A stretch of 64,000 nt of DNA. It comes from Maea johnstoni. Lineage: Eukaryota; Annelida; Polychaeta; Spionida; Magelonidae. Below the pieces are notes generated by a model, which saw nothing but the letters and a program-made list of their open reading frames with translations, had not been told where the DNA came from and searched no databases. Shown here piece after piece: positions 34,520-45,900 of the stretch. The translations under genes were made by a program, and so were the position numbers. How positions within the stretch are numbered: the first letter of the stretch is position 1; every line of letters begins with the position of its first letter. Location of the stretch: the NCBI GenBank assembly GCA_963942565.1, contig OZ012691.1:17831529-17895528 (forward strand), given 5' to 3'.

Positions 34520-37007
34520 TGTCTTTTGTCGTTGAGAGATCCTTATCAGACAATTATGGTTGACGGTACCTGTGCGTGATCTGGCAGCTGGCGACTGCTG
34601 CTTTGAGTGGGAAACTACTCTACTGCTGCTGCGAGCGGGGTCAAGGTCGAAGTTCACGGGGTATTGCCATAGAGACGGAAATAAATGAATTGCGTAATTG
34701 TATATAACGCAATCAGGAGTATAATAATAGTTACGTTCTCCGTTTCCCATAGCTACCAGGACGATTTGCTTTCAGATAATTGTTTAAAGCATGTTGATTC
34801 ACACGAAGTCTAGAAACCTTGGCATTCTTGTGTGAAATACTTTGGATGAAACTTGATGACAAAATATAATGTATAGTTCGGGAAATATTTATTGGAAAGC
34901 GATTGTTTTTTCAGGTCTAACATTCATTCTTCAAGTAGTTTTCATATATTACTCTTTTAACGGAGTTATGACTAAGCATAGGTAGAAAAGAATCAAATAT
35001 TTTTCCTACCCTTTTCCGAAAACGTGTCAAATTTGCCAACTTGTTTCTAACACACAAATATGTTTCCAACACTCAGAAAAGTCAAAACAAAACCAAATAT
35101 ATTTTGAACACTTTTTGAAAAATTAGCAATTTTGTTTTCATTTTATTTTTCACTGCCCCTATGATGTAAATGTAATGTCAATGCAGATGATACAGCGCGG
35201 TGTAGATAAAGCGCGCTTGCCACGTGACTGAATGCTTTCAAATGGACTCGAAAAAATTTGAATTCTGCTTATTGAAAACTACCCCTTAGACGTTATTGGA
35301 ACTCTTCTCCATTACACCAGAAACAGCTAGTATATGATATCACACACTGTTCCTGATTACACTTTGCATTCAAGCAGCGACACGGTATCTAATCATGATG
35401 ACCATCTTTACACAGCTGCTGTGCTTTGAAGATATCTTAGATGAATAAAATGAAATATGATACTATCATTTATGTTTGTGTGTGTGTTTGTGTTTGTGTG
35501 TTGTCGTCAATAGATCTAGAGGACAAGGGAATGGATTTTCGTATATGTATGGTGATGTTCGGACCGCAACTTCGAATTCCCCTTATAGTTACTTTTCAAA
35601 ATGAGGGTTCGGATGTCAGAAGGATATGATATGGGGAAGGGGATAGGGCCACACGTCAGAGGAAAGTATATATTCCATATAAGAAGAATACATGTATAGG
35701 TTTCTGGTTTCTCATCGCCAGAACTATCAAACAAAAACCACATAATTCTAGCTTTGGGCATTTTCTGGTCCAGCGGATCAGCGACATCTGGGTACAATCA
35801 TGCACCTTTTGATAAGAAGAATGAACCATGCACTGTACTAATACCATCAGGGTCGATTGAACGATTGGAAGCATTCTAGATTTACCCCAAAGTGGCAATG
35901 ACAGCCATTATCAAGATGGTGCCACATAAAACTCTTTCTAAAGATAAACATAAAACGATGAAGCTAAATACATGCAAATTAATATCTGAATGGCACTTTT
36001 CCCTCCAAAGCAGTACTAACTTTTACATCTTGTTATGAATTTCGATCAGGTCAAGCAATGTCTATCGAGTCATTTATCACGTTGTATACTATTCCAAAAT
36101 TCTCACGTGAAACATTTATGGCAAACCTGCGACTAAGTCAAGTACTTATTTGATATAACCCTGCTAAAAACTGTATTTGCGCTGAATATTTGCTGTCATT
36201 GGTTAAAGTTATAAGTGTAAATTATGGACATAAAAAAATATTTTGTATTTTGTATGAAAAATCTTTTTAAAAAATTGAACCTCGACGACATCAATAGAGA
36301 ATTGGCTGTTATAAAAGGATTTGTGCCATTTTGTTTATTTAGCATGGCAAAACTTTCCTAGATCCACCTTTGATAATACAAGGTCATAGAAAACTTCATA
36401 CCGGTTATTTTGAATTAACTTTAATAAAGAGACCGTAGACCATCTATAGAGTCTTACCAGAGGAAAGCGAAAGTTGACATTATCTAGCAAGAATTATATA
36501 GATTTCAAAAACGATGTTTCAGTTAGGTCCATGGGTGAATGAGTTCCTTTTAACACGTTTTTACCCTAAAATAACCCTGAGATATCTCAGGGCAACTAAG
36601 TAGCAGCCCTGAATCACGCATGACACTCTAATTCAGTTGATGAGTGACTGCATTAAGTATTGCATTAAAACAAATCCAACCGTATAGTCTTACGCACATA
36701 TGTACTGCTATTTCGATTTGATTTACCTTGAAACGACCATGAGAAGCTTCACAGAGTAATCAAAAAGAACCCCCGTACCGCATATGTTATTTGAGTCTCC
36801 TAGATGGTGTCGAACATTATTGCAACGGAAGATGCTACGACCGGTAAAATGCTTCTTCCACATTATTTGGTTCATTTTCCCTGTATCACACATGTATAGC
36901 AACCTAACGTAAATCCAAACACTAAAGATATTTGATTTGAATTTGAATTCGCGTGAGTGCAAACTATTATCACAGAACAAAATTATAACGGTAGCTTCTA
37001 AATAATT

Positions 37008-37440
37008 GGGGGGGGGGGGGGGGGGGGGGGGGCACTCAGGTACAGAGGGGGCCGCACCTGCGTTACGTATGTCGCGGAGGAAGGGGTCTTTTTTTAAGAC
37101 CTCCGCATGTCCGCGATTTTTTATAAGAGAGTCCTTTTTTGTACCCAGGTACGAAGTATGGGTGTCAAAATCCCCTTACTCTGACGCCGAATGACTCCCG
37201 AAGTGACTGGGCTTCCGAGTTTGCTGCCGGCACTTGCTGCCGCTAAACACGCAGAGGATTATAAAATCAGTGTTTTGATAAAAGAAGGGGTGTTCATTTA
37301 GTGGGAAAAGTCAGCGTTTTTATTAAAATAAGGGTGCTTTTTTGGCCAGAAATCAGTGCTTTAGGGGTATTTTAAAATTTTGATAACGAACGTACGTATG
37401 CGCCCCCTAAATACCCAAGTGCCCCCGGGCAATATACATG
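37008..37440. repeat. poly-G run and adjoining GC-rich repeat-like block
   Basis: Twenty-five G residues are followed by GGCACTCAGGTACAGAG, GTCGCGGAGGAAGGG and a partly inverted AAGACCTCCGCATGTCCGCG. The block differs in composition from both flanks and looks like a dispersed repeat. Its class is unknown. Confidence 0.5.
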
Positions 37441-38094
37441 TAGTTACTTCACCTAAAACTATAAGTGTACCAAAAAAAACACGATTTTATCGAAAAGTGC
37501 AAGTTTATTTCATTCAAAATACTTTGTCCTTACAATAAATATTCTTAATTTTTTTCTGACAGAAAATTTCTAAACCACTTTCGTCCGTAAGACACCAAAG
37601 TCGACTTTTTTTCTTTGGAGTCTGACAGGATTTTTTTTCCAAAAAAAAGCTCGTAAGACAGGTACTAGTAATTGAATTGAAGTGGCCTTATACAGGTTTC
37701 CAAACCCATGATTGAATAGCATCCGTTAACGATTCAAGGACAGTTTGCTATCTGTTGCACACAAGGTGATTCAAAAATGCATGATGTCTGCTCTCAGCCA
37801 GCGCGTATCACATTCGGCCCGACGGCCTCGTGCAATACCCGTTGGCTGAACGCAGACATTGGCTGTTATCGTTGTAAAAGCATTATTGGGATCCCAATAC
37901 AGGATTGATAGTGGGCTCCTAGCAATGAATGTTGTGATAAACTTTATTATATATGTTTATTGACTGTAATAGGTATATTACAAAAGCATACTATATAGAA
38001 AGAAAGAAAAGTGAAAAAATAAATACATCATAAAGTTAATATATGTTAAAGAGAGTAGCACGCATATGAATATGATTTACATAATGACACACTT

Positions 38095-38560
38095 AATGTG
38101 CGTCTTATTTTGCTTGAAGGGCTCACAAAAAATTCTTACATACCCTGTCTGGAGCCTAAAAGGCGCGAAATCGACAGGATCATATTCACATAGTGTATAC
38201 TGGTCAGTGGGGTTACACACCGACATTAAAGCTGACCTGCCCTATCGTAATAGGGGTATGGACTCTAAGAAGATATACTGACTGGCATGCTTTTAGAAAG
38301 TGCCAAACATGAAATACATAGTTGTACGCTTAAAAGTGCGTCTTTTCGCCTGAAGGGCTCACAAAACATAATACATAACTTGCCCGAAATCCTAGAAAGA
38401 CAGGGACATAATAACTCATTAAGTATCTCTTCAGATGGAGGAGAATGCCAAACATGAAATACACAATTGTACGTTAAAAAGTGTGTCTTTTTGCCTGATG
38501 GGCTCACAAAACATGATACATAACTTGCCCGAAATCCTAGAAAGACAGGGTCATATTAGC
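38095..38560. repeat. imperfect tandem repeat of about 147 bp
   Basis: GCCAAACATGAAATACA recurs at about 38299 and 38446. Both are followed by GCCTGA(A/T)GGGCTCACAAAACAT-type and CCCGAAATCCTAGAAAGACA sequence. A third partial copy starts near 38098. Confidence 0.8.
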
Positions 38561-40109
38561 TCATTCCGAACAATTGGAAAAGTACCTTATGCCTTTTCTC
38601 TGCGTACAGAGAAAAAAGGCCAAAATAAGCTGACAAAGGTACTGGACATGATTATATTTGTTGTAGGTCATACCTACAATAGTCCGCGCACATTGCAAAT
38701 GTACACTACACTGCATGTTCCTACGTACATGTCTACGTATTTATAAGAACAATTCCTTGGTTGAAAAATCAGCCCACTGTTTTCTTCCTATGCGGTTAAG
38801 TTTGTTCCTGTTTGCCAAAATGGAACCGTGCTTACATCCTACATGTCGAGTGCTAGTTGTTCCCTTTACTATGTTATTCATAATGCATCATAAAGCAATT
38901 ATATGTTTGTATACATTTCTTTCTGATCTTTCGTTTTTCTTTGTAGTTAATTTTTTCTGCGGTTGCCTTGGGGTCAGTTTTTTTGGGTGTTTGTTGGATA
39001 GTTAATGGAAATGTTGTCATGGTCTGAGTTTTAATGGTTCCGGTTTTGTTTGTGTGCTGTATATGTGTGTATATGTGGTCAATCAATCTTTTTTCTTTTT
39101 TTTGTTGCTTCTTTGTTTTGCTTTGGGTGAATGGTCCCTACCACTTAACATACAAAGACCTCACCTAATTAAACTTATTACTACTTTGAATTTGGGAATG
39201 ACCTTACAAAATAATTTGAAGGAGAGTTGCAGTAATGTTCTAAATAACATTTTTCGTTGAAATATTTCTCCAACTATGCTTTTGCCTGCAATGTTTCATC
39301 GAAATTGTCAGGCTGCTTATGGACTAACTGGTGTAGCTCAGGGCGCTATCACTTATAAAACAAGTGTGATCATTGTTATTCTGCCTTCCTGTCTTGGGCT
39401 GTCATGATGGTGGCTATAGGACACACAAAACCAACCATAACTCCAGCTCTCAGCTATCAACCCATACATGCTTGAAAGTCCCTATGGAATTGTCATAGAT
39501 GATCCAAAATACTTTTGATATTGGCTCTGAACGAGAGTGGTGAAAGTTGAGCAGGGATCAACAATTTGCCCTCAAAATAATTCTCCAAATCAACTTTGGT
39601 CACAGCTGTATTGGTTTTCCAAAATCCCCAAAACGTATGTAACCCTTATTCTGGTGTGCTGCAGTCTTGCATGCTTAGGATTTATCATTCTTATGCCCAA
39701 TGTTCCAAAATTTCGAAATAGTATGTAACACCGATTTTGGGGTGCCTATGCAACAGTTTCAAGATTGTGCTTTCTTTATTCTAATGTATGCATGACTGTC
39801 TGTATATGTTTTAACATATATGGGGCAAGGGAAACTGTGTTTCAAAACACAAAATACTAAAAGAATTCAAAAGAGCAATTGGTACAAAAAGAAACAGTCA
39901 TCTGACTATTCACAAATGTTTTATTATATGTATATATATATATATACATTCATTATATCAATAGACAACAGGGATACCTTTCACAGTCTAAATTACAATT
40001 TATAGTGCAAAATGTCAAAAAGTGTGTCATGTTCTCTCATAATTGTTAGATGTATGTGCACATTTTCAATAGGTTTACACTCACTTCGAGGAATTCAAAT
40101 GGTGGAAGA

Positions 40110-40325
40110 TCCATTAAACCTGTTAATGCTTAAGATTTCTCCTGGAATTGCTGCATGGATCTACGATAGTTTTGACAATAACTTTGGTAAAAATTGAAGG
40201 AGAGTTTGTTGTAATGTTCTGATTATCATTTCTCCTACAAATATTTTCAAAACTATGTTTTTGTCTTTAAGATTCCAGCAGCATTGTAAGGCTTCTTTTG
40301 GCTGCTGTAGGCATTAATGGGTTAC
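40110..40325. mobile_element. MITE, TTAACCCATTAATG family, diverged
   Basis: The right end, GGCATTAATGGGTTA, is clear; the left end (CCATTAAACCTGTTAATGC) is degenerate. The interior CAAATATTTTCAAA-like segment fits the family. Confidence 0.45.
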
Positions 40326-40781
40326 AGCAAAAACTAGTGGTAAAATAGCTAATCAGTGTTTTAAATATTGTTCCAACTAAAACAGTTAAGTAAGAACTGG
40401 CACCAGAATACCAACTTAGAGTGGTAAATATAAAGTGTGGGTATTCGAATCCATGAATAACATCCATACTACATGACAATGTTATATAAAAACTTATCAA
40501 GAGCACTCAAATATCACCATAAAACCACACCTGCTTGAATAAAGGATATTTTGTGATATCATTTACAATATAATTCTTTCCAATAAAGAAATGGATGAAG
40601 CAAAATCTATAATAAAAATGTAAACACTTATCAAGTGCCACTCAAATATCACTGTAAAATCATACATTCTTGAAGAAATGATAGCAATCAAAATATACTT
40701 TCTTCAAATAAAGATATTGCTAAAACAAACTATAAATAATTCTAAAATCACAATGCAAGCAGAGATAATTCTTTTTCATTG

Positions 40782-40987
40782 TTTAATCCATTCATGCCTG
40801 TAGGAGCAAAAACCGGCTGACAATTTTGGGGATATCTCTCTAACAAAAGCAATATTTAGAAAATATCTGAAAGAGATTCATCAGAACCCTATTCTCAACT
40901 CTCCTTAAAATATTTTTAAGATTTATTCTTCATTCCAGAGTTATTTATAAAACCATGACATTAGATCTCCAGGCAAGAAAGGGTTAA
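40782..40987. mobile_element. MITE, TTAACCCATTAATG family, diverged
   Basis: TTAATCCATTCATGCC at the left and AGAAAGGGTTAAA at the right, with CTCTCCTTAAAATATTTT inside. About 205 bp, non-coding. Confidence 0.45.
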
Positions 40988-42277
40988 AACAGACTGCATG
41001 TGAAAAATGATCAGAATCAACATTCATGGGAGTAAATCGTCATGCCCACTTCAAAGTCATACATAAACATTTCTATTGATAGCCAATCTGCTAAGACTAA
41101 GACAGCAGGAACATTCAACTATTGTAAAGTAATCTAATATGTTAATTGGCACCTTTAAAATTTTCACAATACGATACAGATTTTTCCTTAAAGATACCAT
41201 AAGTTAAAAACTTCCTGCCTCCCATCAACTTAGATTTGCAAAATTTAGCACAGTCAAATTCAGTAATCTCACTAAAAAAATAGCTAACTACCTTCATGTA
41301 GAAAAGCCCAGGTAGCAGTTAAGTCAATTTTATATCCTTAAGCAGTCACAGTATAACAGATCTTAAATAATACAATACTTTTTCCTATTCAATACTGATA
41401 GTTGGTATTGTATTGAGTACCGGTACCATTCCCATACATTTGTACAAATATATATGGCCTTATTTTCCATTATTCATATCAATAAATCGATGTCTAACCC
41501 TTCATGTTTGCACAATTTTTCACCGTTTTGTGGCAGTGCAGACTAGTTTCTTGAACCAAAGTCAGAGCAGTTGTTACAGACAGGTTCCAATATACAGCAC
41601 TATAAGACTTTGGCGGCTGCATATGACTCACAGGTTAAAAATGAACTGCTTACATTGGGAACATTTCGGGGAAAATGTGTAAAACTGTATATTTCATTCT
41701 TATTATTCTTGTTCTTTTCTTACAAGCAAACCTAAATGTTTCACTGGTTAATTCAAGTACAACTCTTTAATGTTTTTTGCATGCAAAACTGAATATTTTC
41801 ATAATAAATCAAAACCACTTTTCAAACTATGGCCAGTAATATGTAATATGTTTTGTAAGATCAATATTTCTTTTTAATTTTGGCAACTCACACAAAAAAA
41901 TCTTCATGGTAAAACACCACATTTCCCTAATTTCAAACTCACAGATAATAAACAAACACCTTTATGTTTAGCACCACTTTCCACTAATTTTGACCCCTCA
42001 CATAGACAACTAATCATTTCCATCATCATGATATCGTTTTTCGTTATTTTGGTGTCCAATAAGCAATACCAAAACTTGAAGAGCTGAATATAACATAAAT
42101 ACAAAGAGCACTTCCCACAGTCAAATCTGTAAGTTGAAACTTCTTTCTTTGAGAAAACTGGCAATTATATAACTGACACTTATCATTTTTTGGCCAAGCA
42201 CATGCAAATCAAAGTGTACTCTCTCTACTTGAAACCACATGCTCACTAAGGTAGTACATACAGAAAGAGTTAGAAAG

Positions 42278-42960
42278 GCCTAGAGTGACTGATAGACAAT
42301 GTTGTTCATCATAAGAGCTATATCCTGTCTTGAGTGTACACTCTCAATCGCCTGTTCCTCTGGTGGTAACACAGACAGACCAGAGTCAGACAGGACTAGA
42401 GTGACTGATAGACAATGTTGTTCATCATAAGAGCTATATCCTGTCTTGAGTGTACACTCTCAATCGCCTGTTCCTCTGGTGGTAACACAGACAGACCAGA
42501 GTCAGACAGGACTAGAGTGACTGATAGACAATGTTGTTCATCATAAGAGCTATATCCTGTCTTGAGTGTACGCTCTCAATCGCCTGTTCCTCTGGTGGTA
42601 ACACAGACAGACCAGAGTCAGACAGGACTAGAGTGACTGATAGACAATGTTGTTCACTATAAGAGCTATATCCTGTCTTGAGTGTACGCTCTCAATCGCC
42701 TGTTCCTCTGGTGGTAACACAAACAGACCAGAGTCAGACAGGACTAGAGTGACTGATAGACAATGTTGTTCATCATAAGAGCTATATCCTGTCTTGAGTG
42801 TACGCTCTCAATCGCCTGTTCCTCTGTTGGTAACACAGACAGACCAGAGTCAGACAGGACTAGAGTGACTGATAGACAATGTTGTTCATCATAAGAGCTA
42901 TATCCTGTCTCGAGTGTACACTCTCAATCGCCTGTTCCTCTGGAGGTAACAAAGATGAAC
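42278..42960 (-). repeat. 116-bp tandem repeat (6 copies) of the zinc-finger gene's CDS end
   Basis: GTGACTGATAGACAATGTTG recurs at 42285, 42401, 42517, 42633, 42749 and 42865, exactly 116 bp apart. The last copy is the real end of the coding sequence (from about LPPEEQAIESV to the TAG at 42862-42860); the other five lie beyond the stop. Copies differ at only a few positions. The period is not a multiple of three, and the stop of the first copy precedes all the others. Confidence 0.95.
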
Positions 42961-45900
42961 CCAGCTGCTCATGTGCCGAGTCATGTGCTTGCTGATCATA
43001 AGTCCTTTGCCGATCACCTCCATCGTAAGTCTTTTGCCCATGGTCTCCATCATAAGTCTTTTGCCCACCGCTTCCATCGTAAGTCCTTAGCACATTTCCT
43101 CCATCGAAAGGTTTTTGTCCATCGACCCCATCATAAGTCTTTTGCCCATGGTCTCCATCATAAGTCTTTAACCCTTCCCCTCCATCGTAAGTCTTTTGCA
43201 CATCGTCTCCCGACCTCTGATATCCGTCAGTGCCACCCCCGCTGTCCTGCCTGCCCGACTGAGCGTGCCCAGAATGCAGCAGGCTCGTGTGTCGCTTGAG
43301 ATGGTACGTTCTCTTGAAGCCCTTGCCACAGTGTTCACATATATAGGGCTTGACACACTTGTGCCGAAGTTTGTGTATGGAGAGGTTGTATTTGTGTTTC
43401 GTGCGATACTCGCATTGTTCACAGCCAAAGGGCTTTTCGTCTGCGTGGATGATTTTGTGTTTGAGCACCAGTCGTTTTGACGTGAATGTCTTCCCACATG
43501 TGTCACAAAGATGTGACCTGACCTGAAATGAAAAGATTAATGTTTTAAGATGCGCCGGGTCTAGGTTGAATGTTTGACTCATTCAGAACTTTAATGTGAT
43601 CACCACAAATCACAAAAGATTATCAAAATATATTACAACAAAAGAAAAGATAAACATATGATAAGAGGTGATGGGTATAGGTTGAATATTTGACTCATTT
43701 TGAATTTTCAATATGATCACAACTCACAAATCATTACCCAAAAATATCACAAGCTTACATTATCTGATTGAACTTAACAATTAAAGTGCAAAAGGAATAG
43801 CTGTATGGGAGGGTATGGATATCCTCATGTCTGGTATTGGCATATATATGGAGCTGGTAACCATCCACCCACCCACAAGTTCATCCTGAGGTAAAATGCA
43901 CTAGGGTGCCGCAAAGAACTGGAAAGGTGTGGTTCTTTGTCCAAATATCCTATACTACAATGAAAACCAAACCCTTCCAATGCTAAGGCTACTTTGGTCT
44001 AAAGCACAAAGACGGAAAGATTTTTGAAAACCATCTAAACCTTGTTATGTTGGTATTCATTGGATAGCTATTGCTGAGCACTCTCAGATGAGTACCCATG
44101 TGTCAGGGTTTCAGTCATTTTTCAGTTTTTTACATCATTTTGTTTTGGCCAAATTAGCCACCAGCAGCATAAGGACTAATATTATGCTAATTGCAATTGA
44201 AGACAACTTCAAAGTATTGCTAATTTTTACCTAGACGATTTTGCTCTATTGCAAAAATAAACATAACTATATTATCACAATAGTAAGGATTTCTACCGGA
44301 AAAAATATAAGTTGCTATATCATATCAATACTCACGGTGGGTTTTGCCTCGTGCGTTCTGCGATGCATTCGAAGCTTCTCCTTATTGACAAATACCTTTT
44401 CACAAGTACCACATGGCCAAGGGCCCTGCAAAGTAGAACAATTAAAAATCATTTATCTCCCATTCCAGTCTCATCAACTAATTCATCACAATAACATATG
44501 AATGTTATAAAAAAACCATATATCACTATGGTTCTCTTGTACATCAAGGACATTTCTTCCTGCCCTGGCCTTGCATTCTGGAGTTCAGCCTCTATAGTAA
44601 GGGTTATTTCAGGCTCTATAAGTCCCTGAAATCTAGTGTCTATGGATTTACTACATTATCGCACTGTGACTCACCATTTCTTTCTCTTTGGCTTTACAGC
44701 CCAGGCCTGTTTGCTGGTGTTCCAGCAGCTGAGACTCCAGCCAGAAGGTCTTGCCGCAGAGTGGGCAGGGGAACCGCTGGGCCGTCGGGTGGATCTTACG
44801 GTAGTGCTGCATCAGATGACAGTTCTGGGCAAACGCAACTTCGCAAATCACGCACTTGTATGGCCTCTCACCTATGAGGGTCAAAGAGAGAGTGTAAATA
44901 TCTATAAGGCCAGTCCAATTCAATTTTTGGTCTTACAGAAACGCAGACTGATTTTTTTGATATCTATAAAATACATTGGTGATATCTACCATTGATGAAA
45001 TAATTCCTATCATGATACACTTTTAAGGCCTCTCACCTATGAGGGTCAAAGAGAGAGTTTTGATATCTATAAAATACATAGGTGATATTTACCAACAATG
45101 AAATAATTCCTATCATCAGACACTTCAAGGTCCCTCACATATGAGGGCCAAAGAGAGAGAGTTTTAATATCTAACAAAATAAATTGGTGATAGCTACCAT
45201 TGATGAAATGCCTATCATCACACATCTATGAGGCCTCTCACCTAACGGGGTCAAAGAAATTGTTTTAATATCTATAAAACACCAAAGTAATCTACCATTA
45301 ATGAATGAGCAGACTCAAATCTTTGTGCACCTACCTGTGTGCATGCGGTTGTGTATTTTGAGATCAGCCCAGCACCTTCCCTTGTAGCCACAGATCTGGC
45401 ATTCAGAGCACTACAATTAATGTATAAATAATCAACTGAATAACAATGTCATGACAATACCATAATTAAAATATGTCTTTTGGACAGGCAGTTTCCTGAA
45501 AATCTTATGTAAAGAATAGTAAGTAGTGACCATATATTTTCCTAACAAACCATCTTCTAGGACATGGCTGAAGTGTAATTTGCCCTTTTTGACACAACAG
45601 GATATTAAATGTAGTTTGTATATGGATTTGAAGATGGTGGGTAGCTAAATCTGGATGGGCAGATATTTTGATAATGGTGTTTAGGACAGGCATTCAAATA
45701 ATCCTGGCTAGGACCCTGAGTATAAAATTATGACACTCATGATAAAATAAACTTAAAAAATAAAAATTCAAATATTTTCAACTTTTATTATATTGCTAGA
45801 ATCCCGCCTTTGCAGGCATCAACATAAGTTTCAGAACTAACTTACCATGCCGGACAAGTAGTTTATGATTTTTACTTGCCCGACCAAATTTCCGGGTTGG

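Larger units (their letters stand above)
34520..42277. other. intergenic region between SLC43A3-like and zinc-finger genes
   Basis: No exon with supporting homology was found on either strand. The interval holds a 25-base G run (37008-37032) followed by a GC-richer repeat-like block to about 37440, direct repeats at 38095-38560, two short inverted-repeat elements (40110-40325 and 40782-40987) and AT-rich sequence. The transporter promoter should lie just right of 34519, but I recognise no motif. Confidence 0.5.

Noticed and set aside
34517-34750. Upstream Met at 34750 as the transporter start
   Set aside because: It would add 77 residues not seen in the SLC43 family; Met at 34519 lies directly before TM1.
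42955-43480. Plus-strand His/Lys/Ser-rich repeat frames
   Set aside because: They mirror the octapeptide repeat and zinc fingers coded on the minus strand.
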